Positions 1 through 7,323 of a DNA stretch of 18,503 nt are shown one piece after another. Position numbers and translations under genes: made by a program. Positions within the stretch are counted from its first letter, which is position 1. Each line of letters starts with the position of its first letter. Source of the DNA: Vibrio tasmaniensis 1F-187 (GTDB taxonomy: Bacteria; Pseudomonadota; Gammaproteobacteria; Enterobacterales; Vibrionaceae); assembly GCF_000272405.2 (NCBI RefSeq), contig NZ_AJZM02000190.1, positions 1 through 18,503 of the forward strand, given 5' to 3'. A model generated the notes under the pieces. The model saw nothing but the letters and a program-made list of their open reading frames with translations, made no database searches and was not told where the DNA came from.

Positions 1-19
1 CCAGTCTTACTGGAGCAGA

Positions 20-85
20 TCACTTGCCATCAAACCCAAGATGACTCCATTGCTCAAAGTCTTTAAGCTTACGAACCGCCATCAT
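20..85 (-). CDS. Short coupled ORF (20-21 codons) after the coiled-coil gene; micropeptide or truncated gene
   Basis: The ORF opens with tandem ATG codons at 85 and 82. The second ATG overlaps the TGA stop of the preceding gene (ATGA arrangement). A GGAG Shine-Dalgarno core sits 7 nt upstream of the second ATG. It encodes 20 residues from the second ATG (MAVRKLKDFEQW... ending GFDGK) and stops at TGA (22-20). The ribosome-binding site and the stop-start overlap repeat the coupling style of the three genes before it, so translation is plausible. It could be a genuine small fourth member, or the start of a fourth gene that has suffered a nonsense mutation or frameshift. I do not recognise the peptide. 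Confidence 0.35.
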   Translation of the reverse strand: MMAVRKLKDFEQWSHLGFDGK

Positions 86-612
86 ACCTCTCCATTCAGA
101 GTGTAATTCATCTGCGCTTCAATCTTCCGATTGTGCTCTCGATAAAGCTCCAGTCGTTCTTCTACTGTTCCTTCATGATTCGCTAGTTGTTTTAGTCTAG
201 AGCGTAGCTCTGAGACCATAACCGTCAGTAAAAAATTGCTACGCTGTGCTGCATCCAGCTCCGATTCAAGCTCAGCAACTTTGTGCTTTAAACCCACTAC
301 GGTTTGTTTGTTGCCTTTGGAAGCTTTTTCATCGAGGTGTGCGGCCTCTATCGCCAGTTTTGCATTAATGCGAAGTTCATCTAATGATAAGAAGCCTCTT
401 TCCAGAAGTGCTTCTGAGATGCTTTTGACCGTGTTTAATGAGCATGATGTGATATTACGCTCCTGATTCTGATATTTAGCGATACCAGATTGAGACTTGA
501 GCGCTTTTAGGAGTTCTTCATCATTTTTAAACTCAGCAGGGGTGGTGATTACTTTCCTTAACAGCTTTTCTGTTTCAAGTATCTTAGTTTGGTTTTTCTC
601 TAAAACTTTCAT
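82..612 (-). CDS. gmtX: Coiled-coil accessory protein of the recombinase trio (GmtX-like)
   Basis: A 176-residue soluble protein, third in the operon. The N-terminal third is helical, with a compact segment around residues 39-63 (LKSQSGIAKYQNQERNI, then a CSLNT turn). Residues about 105-168 are a charged, leucine-rich heptad-like stretch that should form a coiled coil. No catalytic motif is visible. By position, size and coiled coil it matches GmtX of Gamma-Mobile-Trio islands as I recall it, and is analogous to TnpC of Tn554, a small DNA-binding helper of two recombinases. I prefer the ATG at 612, because GAGG lies 8 nt upstream. A TTG at 630 would add six residues and overlap the previous stop codon. 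The direct role in recombination is inferred. Confidence 0.62.
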   Translation of the reverse strand: MKVLEKNQTKILETEKLLRKVITTPAEFKNDEELLKALKSQSGIAKYQNQERNITSCSLNTVKSISEALLERGFLSLDELRINAKLAIEAAHLDEKASKGNKQTVVGLKHKVAELESELDAAQRSNFLLTVMVSELRSRLKQLANHEGTVEERLELYREHNRKIEAQMNYTLNGEV

Positions 613-622
613 TGCCCAATCC

Positions 623-3034
623 TCAATCAAGGTCTTTGATTTTTAAAATTAGATTAAAGGTTTGAGTTGTATTTCCATCAGCACCTTCAATGGTAAAGAA
701 CTCTGGCTCAAGCGTGATTCGACCTTCTTCTAAAAGATGGATAACCTCCGCTTCAATGTCCTGCTCTTTTTGAAGTTGGCTTATATGAGGAACGGTTAGA
801 TAAGACTCATCATCGTAATCTTCTGCTGCTTCACTCACCGACTCTATAGTGATTGGGGTTGAGCTATCGCCAGTCAGGCGCTCGGCAATCATTTTGCGAA
901 CCTCTTCTATTCCTTCGAGCGTAGCAAGTTCAGAGGCAGAATCGACAACACCACGGACAATCACACTTGCTTTTGCTCCATTGAGTACCGCCCCTGTCTC
1001 CGACTCAGAGATGTAGTAGTACAGATGTTTCATGTCTGAATGTCCGAGCATCCAGCGCAGAGCATCCATACCATCAAATCCTTTAGACCAGAAAAACGCC
1101 ATAGCAAAGAAGCGTCTCAACTGGTGCTGACGAACATAATTGCGGCGGTACTCGCCGTTGTCGTATTCTACCAAGTCCGTTTGTAGGTAATCACACAAAG
1201 CATCAAGGTGCACATTATAGGTAGTGTGAGCAACCTGACTTAACTGAGAACGCTTTGAATTGAGATTATTAAACAGAGATTGCTTTCCTTTACATAGGTT
1301 CAACTCACACGCTTTGATATTAAATTGCTCAAGTTGCCAGATGAACTTGGCAATAGATAGGGGAATCGGTCTTTCTATTGTTGCGTTTACCCCTTTTGAG
1401 CCAGTTTTTTTCACCTTAAATATCAGGTTGTACTCTGCTTTTGCACCTTCTTCTGAAAAGGGATTAACATTAGGTGATAGATTGCCATGTGACGTCAACT
1501 TGACTAATTCATCTTGTCTCCGAGCTATGATTGCACCTACCAAGACCTGTATTGCGCCTTGCAGTACAGAGAACAAATCAAACAAGCTCTCATTAGCTCG
1601 AATCCTTTCATGTCGCTTTTCAGTCCCTTCAGCAAAGCCTCGAATCTGTGTTACTCCTTTTTTTAGGTATTCACTACTCAGAGAATTTAATGCATCCGTT
1701 TGAAGCCAGTAACCCCGCTCCAAACTAGACATATCTCGATGCAATTCCTCATCCCAAGCTGGGGAGTTTTGGTGTGGACGAAATATATTAGAGTTTTTTG
1801 CAGTAGATTTGCTTCTTGCTTTAGACAGCAGCGTTAACGTTTCGTCTAGTAAAGTAGTAGAACCTTCCCCTGTAGGTAGATGCTCTTTAGTAAATTCATA
1901 GCACTGACGAATCAAATTAAACACAAAGGTAGGCGGCAAGGTGCGAGTACGCCCTGCTTTTTTTAAGCTAACTAACTGACTAATCTGGCTTGCACTGACT
2001 TGCTCAGACAGGATTGAAGGACTTGCCGCATCTTCACGATCAAGGTTGGTATTCATCAATCGAATTGCTTCAATGTAGTACGATATACTCTTTTGAGTCG
2101 TACCTGATGATGTGTTTGTATTCTCAACAGCACGATACTCGGAGTTTCGTTTTGGCTCTTTGAGGTGAAGCTCTGCGTAGTTGGGGAAGTTCATGTCGTG
2201 ATAAAGCATCTTACCTTTAAACAACAGCTCACCCAACGCAGCACTGCTGCCAGCATATTTAAGGCCTACTCCAATATGATAATAGCCTTGCTCAAAGAGC
2301 CAAGCACACGCCTTTTCTCTCTCTGCTAGAGATAAAAAACTTTCATCTTGAGCAATGTCTTGTGTAACGTAGGGGTACTTCTCTTTAAACGCTTGTGCGT
2401 CTGCATCTGATACACTCTGACAGTTTTTATTAAGTAATATTTGGGTGCGCTTATCAATCTCATACACACCTTGAAAATTTCCGTGTTCGGCGTATTTCGT
2501 CAAAATGTTCAACCAGAAGTCATCATTCACATTCAGAAGGTAATATTTTGCTAGCTTCAATTCTTTCGAGTGCAGCAAGACTGCATTGATGAGGGCGATA
2601 ACTTTGACAACTTTATTATAAGCCGTTGTGGGGCTAATAACCTTCCCGCCGTTTTCAAGTGGGTTATCTGCTGCTGTGATCCAGTATTTAAAGCTGTTTA
2701 GCAACTTTTGATGCTTTGTATCGGTGAGCTTCTTTCCATCGTCTAAATAAACTGTATCCCAATGTATCGTTTTTGGGGTTTTACCAAATGTTAGTACCCA
2801 TTTTTTTGCGGGAAAACTGGACTCTAACCATTCGGGCTGTTTGTCATCGTAACCGTAGATAGCTGTATGGAAATTCGTGATGATATCTAATACTCGATAG
2901 TCATCATTTGCTACTGAGAAATTGATAATACCTTCAAGAGTCTCGGCACTTAGACCATTCAAAAGCGAATGATCTATCACGATGCTTTCTATGAGGTTAG
3001 GAATGGAGGAGTTGTCGATAGCAACACTTAACAT
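623..3034 (-). CDS. gmtZ: Large tyrosine recombinase with complete catalytic set (GmtZ-like integrase)
   Basis: An 803-residue protein whose C-terminal half carries the tyrosine-recombinase signature. The box I arginine is R506, in ARRQDEL. Lysines near 541-547 may be the beta-hairpin lysine. HQLR (H637, R640) precedes LGHSD (H665), and the nucleophile candidate is Y674 in LYYYI, nine residues after H665 as in canonical integrases. The first 470 residues or so show no domain I recognise, which makes it about twice the length of a lambda-type integrase. A tail of about 130 acidic residues follows the tyrosine. It probably cuts and rejoins the ends of the island together with the upstream recombinase. 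The ATG overlaps the upstream gene's last codons by 7 nt (ATGTTAA), so translation should be coupled. The GmtZ name is from family memory; the recombinase call rests on motifs seen. Confidence 0.72.
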   Translation of the reverse strand: MLSVAIDNSSIPNLIESIVIDHSLLNGLSAETLEGIINFSVANDDYRVLDIITNFHTAIYGYDDKQPEWLESSFPAKKWVLTFGKTPKTIHWDTVYLDDGKKLTDTKHQKLLNSFKYWITAADNPLENGGKVISPTTAYNKVVKVIALINAVLLHSKELKLAKYYLLNVNDDFWLNILTKYAEHGNFQGVYEIDKRTQILLNKNCQSVSDADAQAFKEKYPYVTQDIAQDESFLSLAEREKACAWLFEQGYYHIGVGLKYAGSSAALGELLFKGKMLYHDMNFPNYAELHLKEPKRNSEYRAVENTNTSSGTTQKSISYYIEAIRLMNTNLDREDAASPSILSEQVSASQISQLVSLKKAGRTRTLPPTFVFNLIRQCYEFTKEHLPTGEGSTTLLDETLTLLSKARSKSTAKNSNIFRPHQNSPAWDEELHRDMSSLERGYWLQTDALNSLSSEYLKKGVTQIRGFAEGTEKRHERIRANESLFDLFSVLQGAIQVLVGAIIARRQDELVKLTSHGNLSPNVNPFSEEGAKAEYNLIFKVKKTGSKGVNATIERPIPLSIAKFIWQLEQFNIKACELNLCKGKQSLFNNLNSKRSQLSQVAHTTYNVHLDALCDYLQTDLVEYDNGEYRRNYVRQHQLRRFFAMAFFWSKGFDGMDALRWMLGHSDMKHLYYYISESETGAVLNGAKASVIVRGVVDSASELATLEGIEEVRKMIAERLTGDSSTPITIESVSEAAEDYDDESYLTVPHISQLQKEQDIEAEVIHLLEEGRITLEPEFFTIEGADGNTTQTFNLILKIKDLD

Positions 3035-5367
3035 AGCAGCGCTCCCTTGATCGAGTCAGTGTCTAGTTTGTTATTGGTTGCAATATCAAGCATTTCCATT
3101 AGAACATCATCAGCACTGTGTTTGCCTGAATTCAGGGTATCTAAAACAAACACTGCTGATTGATACCAGTGAGCCACAATATCTAAAAAAGATTCCCCAT
3201 CATCACTACTCTCAACAACAAGGCGTATTGCCATTAACAACTGCAAAAGAGATGTCGAGATAGTGTATGTCAACTGGTCAAATGCTAATGATTCAGAAAC
3301 TTCATCATTAGTCGTCTGCTGAACAAAACCTTGATCGTAATGCTCTGGAATATTGCTAATGCCGTGGTTGTTCAAGAACTCTTCGATGTCTTGAGCACTC
3401 ATGTTCACAGCATCAAGTAGATGCACTGAGTTTTTCATGGCTTCAAGTAAAATGGCGTTCTGAAACTGACGTATCCAGCGTGCATTAAAGAAGTCCATGA
3501 GTGGTTTAGGAAGGTAAGAGGTCAGTAGATTTGCATCTTTTTTTTCATGTCCAAGCGCCTCGGCAACAGCATCCATAGAACGTGTTTCCAAGTAAATTTG
3601 AAAGCCTCTATGTCGTCTGATTGAGCGTAATGAATGAATGTCAGAAATGGCTTTGGCATCTTTCAAGGTGATATCACTGCTCTTATTAAAAAGTGATTTA
3701 TCTTGAAGCCAATCATAAAAATTAATTGCCGAGTGAAGAGTGGTATTGAGACTGCTTGGGCATACTGCACTGTTAGAGGTTGCAGTCAAAATCATCTTTC
3801 GCCAATTCGCATCGCCTTTCTGCTTCAGATGTTCACGGCTAATGTGAGTATGCTGTATCAAAAACTCGACTATAGTTCTAGAGAACTCATTGAGCACTAC
3901 TTCTTGCTGCGCATTGGTAATCCCTTTGCGTAATTTGTAACTGACCGCAACGTACTGATTACCAACTTGCTTATAGCCCACCATATTGCCACTTACATCA
4001 AATAAGTCCCATTTTGCTAACCAAGAAGGCGTTATCAGCGGGTGCTCTATCACAAGAAGCGTCAAAAGAACGTTCAGTGTTGATTTAGTTGGTAAATTTA
4101 ATTCAGTGTTGAGTTGGCTGGCATTACTTTGAAACCCCAAAAATGATTGATAGTTGTGGTCTTTTGCAGCTATGCCGTGTGCGTAAAAGGTTGCTACTGT
4201 ATTGTCTATCTTCTCTGTACCAACAACGTTGCTATATCGAGGGAGGCTGCTATTACTGCTCAGTGGTTTGACGATACCTGTGCTCTGAAAAGAATTATTT
4301 CTATCTTCTCTCTCTAAAAGCTCCTCAAATTTCAAGAGGCACACATGCTTGATATGCGCCATGTCTCTATCTATACGTTGCTTAATAATTGAAACAGCCT
4401 CTTCATCTTTAATTATAAGTGGGATGTTAGCAAACCATCTAAGGTTTTCTGGCTGCGTTGCGTTGCCACCAATTGAAAAGATGGGCGCTGCATCTTTTGG
4501 GTCTTTCCAGTCTGGAACTATGAATGGTTTGTGAGGCTCAGCGAAAACCCCCGTATTGACAAAGCACTCGATATAATGGCTAATGATATTTCGCCATTGG
4601 CCATAAAAACTCTTTGGACAGTTCTGGGCGGCTTGAGAGCGCACAAAGAGCACTTTAAACACCTTGTGGAAAAATATCTGCACATGATTACGACTTAGAA
4701 GGGCTTCTATTGTTAGTCCGTCTCTTTCGTTATAAACAGTGGATATACCCACAAAAAAAACTCTAAATAAACTTAATGTGTTAGCTAGAGACGATGAATT
4801 TTGTGTAAAAGCATAGTTTTTTAGAGCAAGATGAACCTTGTTTGTAAACGCTTCTCCAAAATTCACATAAAGCGTATCAAGGTAAGCCTCTATTTTTTTG
4901 CCTTCTTTTGATGCCACCTGCCAACCATCAAGGTAGTCAGCTTTTGTTTTATCTATATTGAGCTTTCGAAACTGAGCTAAACAGCGAGAAGCGTCCCCTG
5001 AAATTTTGTTTAACGACAACTGCACTTCATCAAGGGTTAAATGCTTATCTTGCGCAATGTAGCGGAAAAGGTTTTTGAGTGAACGACCTAGCTCATGTCT
5101 GCGCTTGATAGTGATAGCATCATTGCCATAAACAAAGCCAATGAGTGACTGGAAGTGTGCATTAAGTGAACTTGAGTCATTCAATATTTCCAATGCACTG
5201 TAGTTACCATGTTCAACCAAATAGCAGTAAGCTGTATAAAAATTCAATACAGGCTGTATTCTATCTATTGAGACTGAGGATTCAGCAGCAAGTGTTAGGT
5301 AGTTAGAGTACTCGACTGACAGAGCAGTTTTTAATAAAGAAAGCTCATTTAGTGTTTTTAAGTTCAC
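3028..5367 (-). CDS. gmtY: Large tyrosine recombinase, box I arginine apparently replaced (GmtY-like)
   Basis: A 779-residue protein, first gene of the trio. Numbered from the upstream TTG at 5373, it carries HSLR (H580, R583), LGHE (H609) and TSYLP (Y620): the second arginine, the histidine and the tyrosine of tyrosine recombinases. KLRKG (480-484) fits the beta-hairpin lysine. Where box I should be, the sequence reads EHPLITPSWL, with no arginine at the expected place. The N-terminal 420 residues and the last 160 are unassigned. I choose the GTG at 5367, because an AGGG ribosome-binding core lies 7 nt upstream; TTG at 5373 is the alternative. It lies immediately inside the inferred island end, next to an inverted repeat. 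Its partner is probably the downstream recombinase. The GmtY name is from family memory. Confidence 0.7.
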   Translation of the reverse strand: MNLKTLNELSLLKTALSVEYSNYLTLAAESSVSIDRIQPVLNFYTAYCYLVEHGNYSALEILNDSSSLNAHFQSLIGFVYGNDAITIKRRHELGRSLKNLFRYIAQDKHLTLDEVQLSLNKISGDASRCLAQFRKLNIDKTKADYLDGWQVASKEGKKIEAYLDTLYVNFGEAFTNKVHLALKNYAFTQNSSSLANTLSLFRVFFVGISTVYNERDGLTIEALLSRNHVQIFFHKVFKVLFVRSQAAQNCPKSFYGQWRNIISHYIECFVNTGVFAEPHKPFIVPDWKDPKDAAPIFSIGGNATQPENLRWFANIPLIIKDEEAVSIIKQRIDRDMAHIKHVCLLKFEELLEREDRNNSFQSTGIVKPLSSNSSLPRYSNVVGTEKIDNTVATFYAHGIAAKDHNYQSFLGFQSNASQLNTELNLPTKSTLNVLLTLLVIEHPLITPSWLAKWDLFDVSGNMVGYKQVGNQYVAVSYKLRKGITNAQQEVVLNEFSRTIVEFLIQHTHISREHLKQKGDANWRKMILTATSNSAVCPSSLNTTLHSAINFYDWLQDKSLFNKSSDITLKDAKAISDIHSLRSIRRHRGFQIYLETRSMDAVAEALGHEKKDANLLTSYLPKPLMDFFNARWIRQFQNAILLEAMKNSVHLLDAVNMSAQDIEEFLNNHGISNIPEHYDQGFVQQTTNDEVSESLAFDQLTYTISTSLLQLLMAIRLVVESSDDGESFLDIVAHWYQSAVFVLDTLNSGKHSADDVLMEMLDIATNNKLDTDSIKGALLC

Positions 5368-5385
5368 AATCAAACCCTATAGATA

Positions 5386-5411
5386 GACAACTAGTAAACA
5401 CCTTAGTTGTC
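5386..5411. repeat. Perfect 8-bp inverted repeat with 10-bp spacer at island end (candidate crossover site or operator)
   Basis: GACAACTA (5386-5393) and TAGTTGTC (5404-5411) are exact reverse complements around a 10-bp spacer. Two inverted arms about this size around a short spacer is the usual layout of a tyrosine-recombinase core site. It lies between the first recombinase gene and the truncated GGDEF gene. It could instead be an operator for autoregulation of the operon. Confidence 0.45.
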
Positions 5412-5472
5412 ATGGTGATTGTCGTCAATGCAAAATAATGGCATATGATGGGGTTTTTATTATTTATTTCAT

Positions 5473-6063
5473 ATGGATATGGTGATTTTGATGATTTATA
5501 ATTATTGGGATTACCAGATTGTGACTCAAAAGGTGATGCTGGAGAAGCAGTTGGTTCACCAAGCGAATTTCGATGAAATGACGGATCTGCTTAATCGTAG
5601 GGCGATTTATGAATGGTTGAGAGAGCACATGTTCTCTAAAAACTACCTTGTCTGTATGCTATTAGATATCGATGACTTCAAGTCGATTAATGACACTTAT
5701 GGCCATATGGTGGGTGATGAGGTAATTTGTGCTTTGGCTAGTATAACCAAGCGCAATGCCGAGAAAGTTGGTGGAGTAGCAGGCCGTTGGGGTGGTGAAG
5801 AGTTCATTATATTTATCCCGAATACGCCTCTTGAAACAGCTCTCGAAGTTTCAGAAGAGATTCGCCAACAGTTCAATCAAGTCGAGTTCAAAGTGGGTGA
5901 ACAAATTCGTTTTAACTCTAGCGTGAGTATCGGAATCAGTGATAGCCGAGCGTGTGAAGACGGTGTCACTATTGACGCACTCGTGAATTTAACCGACCAA
6001 TCTCTCTATCGCGCTAAAGCCAATGGCAAGAATTGTGTAGACGGAGATGTAGTCGCGCTTTAA
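5473..6063 (+). CDS. 5'-truncated GGDEF diguanylate cyclase, probably split by the island
   Basis: The protein is 196 residues from the first ATG and consists mainly of one GGDEF domain: FDEMTDLLNRR (33-43), the metal-binding LLDIDDFK (63-70), GGEEF (107-111) and the C-terminal SLYRAKANGKN. Such a domain makes c-di-GMP from two GTP. The inhibitory RxxD site is missing at its usual place. The frame is open upstream to 5449 and encodes WGFYYLFHMDMVILMIYNYW, which looks like the end of a membrane helix, and then stops at TGA 5446-5448. No Shine-Dalgarno precedes the ATG. These facts suggest that the sensor and membrane part was cut off by the island. The 5' part should lie at the island's other end. 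It is probably not expressed normally, though the catalytic domain itself looks intact. Confidence 0.8.
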   Translation: MDMVILMIYNYWDYQIVTQKVMLEKQLVHQANFDEMTDLLNRRAIYEWLREHMFSKNYLVCMLLDIDDFKSINDTYGHMVGDEVICALASITKRNAEKVGGVAGRWGGEEFIIFIPNTPLETALEVSEEIRQQFNQVEFKVGEQIRFNSSVSIGISDSRACEDGVTIDALVNLTDQSLYRAKANGKNCVDGDVVAL

Positions 6064-6106
6064 CGCCTAAAACCGTCATCGAAAGCGAATAGAATCGACA
6101 ACAAAA

Positions 6107-6136
6107 AATGCCCTCAAGTCATCACTTGAGGGCATT
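6107..6136. terminator. Bidirectional hairpin terminator between GGDEF fragment and DUF2797 gene
   Basis: AATGCCCTCAAGT (6107-6119) pairs perfectly with ACTTGAGGGCATT (6124-6136) around the loop CATC. An A run on the left and TTTT on the right give a U tract in both directions, so it can end transcripts from both converging genes. Confidence 0.9.
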
Positions 6137-6195
6137 TTAGTTTTTGGCTATTAACTTAACGCTTCTCACTATGAGAAACGCTTAAGTTCTATAAA

Positions 6196-7020
6196 TTAGG
6201 CAGACACTTCTACTTCGTAAGAGCCAAATTTACGGATGTTAATCACACCAGTATCCAAGATAAGGTATTGGCCTTTAATGCCTTGAAGTACGCCCGTCAC
6301 TTCAGGGTTCTTATCAAAGTTGTGCGATACAATTTTCACTGGGTGCTGTTCAACCGGGTAGCTCAATGAAGTAATGCTCTCACTGAGTACCTCGATAGCA
6401 TCATCACCAAACTTCGTTCTGATCTCTTGAATCTTATCTTCTACAAGTGGCAATAGTTCTTTGGCTTTTTCTACCAACTCCATATCGTCGCCGTCGCCTT
6501 TTAGCAGTGTGCGCCAGTTGGTTTTGTCAGCAATGTGCTTCGCTAATTCGACTTCAATAAGACCAGAAATCTGACGCGTTTTTACCTTCAAAATAGGTAG
6601 GCCTTGAGTGGCACCTTGATCAATCCAGCGAGTTGGAATCTGAGTATGGCGAGTGATTCCTACCTTAAGGCTTGATGTGTTCGACAGGTAAACGAAGTGA
6701 TCGACGAAGCAATTTTCTTCACCCCATTGAGGCTCACGACAAGTGCCTTGTTCGTAGTGGCAAGTCTCAGGCTTCATGATGCACATGTCGCAGCTTGCTA
6801 GCTTTTTCATGCACACAAAGCAGTGGCCTTGAGAGTAGCTTTTCTTAGTTTTCTTACCACACGAACAACAAAAAATATTACCAGTGTGGGTAAGGTTGAT
6901 GGTTTTTCCAATCAGAGGGTTTAGCTCTACAAACTCTTCCCCTACAGGTAAACGGTAGGTAACCGCACCATCAAGGGAAGCACTCATTTTTCTGAGTGTT
7001 CCTTTTGCTAATAAAGACAT
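6196..7020 (-). CDS. DUF2797 family protein (zinc-binding, GIY-YIG-like fold)
   Basis: A 274-residue cytoplasmic protein. Residues 50-104 contain ten cysteines (FCCSCGKK, HCFVCMKK, SCDMC, ETC, GTC, ENC), a pattern suited to two or more zinc sites. This is followed by VYLSNTSSLKVGITR (110-124), R131 and an IEVELAKHI helix (E156/E158), resembling the GIY-YIG fold core with its two tyrosine/lysine strands, arginine and glutamate. This is the layout of the DUF2797 family, whose function is not established as far as I know; a nucleic-acid role is only inferred from the fold. No membrane segment or signal peptide is seen. A single-gene unit: the shared terminator lies downstream and a 303-bp gap upstream. 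Confidence 0.8.
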   Translation of the reverse strand: MSLLAKGTLRKMSASLDGAVTYRLPVGEEFVELNPLIGKTINLTHTGNIFCCSCGKKTKKSYSQGHCFVCMKKLASCDMCIMKPETCHYEQGTCREPQWGEENCFVDHFVYLSNTSSLKVGITRHTQIPTRWIDQGATQGLPILKVKTRQISGLIEVELAKHIADKTNWRTLLKGDGDDMELVEKAKELLPLVEDKIQEIRTKFGDDAIEVLSESITSLSYPVEQHPVKIVSHNFDKNPEVTGVLQGIKGQYLILDTGVINIRKFGSYEVEVSA

Positions 7021-7323
7021 GACATTACTCGTTGTATTTTGATTATTATTTCGTCGACTCGAACGCCTTGTAAGCAGTCGCTGCGGTTAACGATGATTAT
7101 GCGATGAGTATAACAAATAGAGTCCGTTTTAATACGCAATATTACTTGATTATTGCGATGGATAATTGATGAGTAAACGCTCGTTTAAAATTATAGTATG
7201 ACATTTTGTTCAGGCGTGATATAACGTTTTTTAGTAAATTATTGGCATTAAGATCACTAATTTACCTAACTTATTTTTATCGTGAAATCCCAACTATAGG
7301 GACCTTAAGCCGGAAGCTTAGAC
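7021..7323. promoter_or_regulatory. AT-rich divergent intergenic region between DUF2797 and diguanylate cyclase genes
   Basis: These 303 bases hold no ORF or RNA gene I can support. AGTATA at 7107-7112 reads TATACT on the minus strand and is a possible -10 for the DUF2797 gene. GTAAATT (7234-7240) and AATTTAC (7259-7265) form an inverted repeat with an 18-bp spacer. TAAGC (7306-7310) and GCTTA (7316-7320) form a small stem whose loop contains the GGA ribosome-binding core of the diguanylate cyclase. I compared it with the c-di-GMP riboswitch core and found no match. Confidence 0.45.

Larger units (their letters stand above)
1..5448 (-). mobile_element. End of a recombinase-trio genomic island (GMT-like), partial
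   Basis: The block holds a tight, overlapping minus-strand operon of two giant tyrosine recombinases and a coiled-coil partner. Beyond it, the GGDEF gene starts without its N-terminus: its frame is open only from 5449, after an in-frame TGA at 5446-5448. I infer that the island's outer end lies between about 5374 and 5448 and that the rest of the island, with its cargo, continues left of position 1. The trio composition resembles the Gamma-Mobile-Trio islands of Vibrio and, more loosely, the TnpA/TnpB/TnpC set of Tn554. The exact end, the direct repeats and the other junction cannot be seen here. Confidence 0.65.

Noticed and set aside
1260..1703. Plus-strand open frame inside the second recombinase gene
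   Set aside because: It is antisense to the catalytic region of the recombinase and has no ribosome-binding site or family motif.
5418..5429. ATTG-TCGT-CAAT small palindrome beside the island end
   Set aside because: Four-base arms are too short to distinguish from chance; the 5386-5411 repeat is the better candidate.
7140..7323. c-di-GMP riboswitch before the diguanylate cyclase
   Set aside because: The conserved core sequences of the GEMM classes are not recognisable in the leader.
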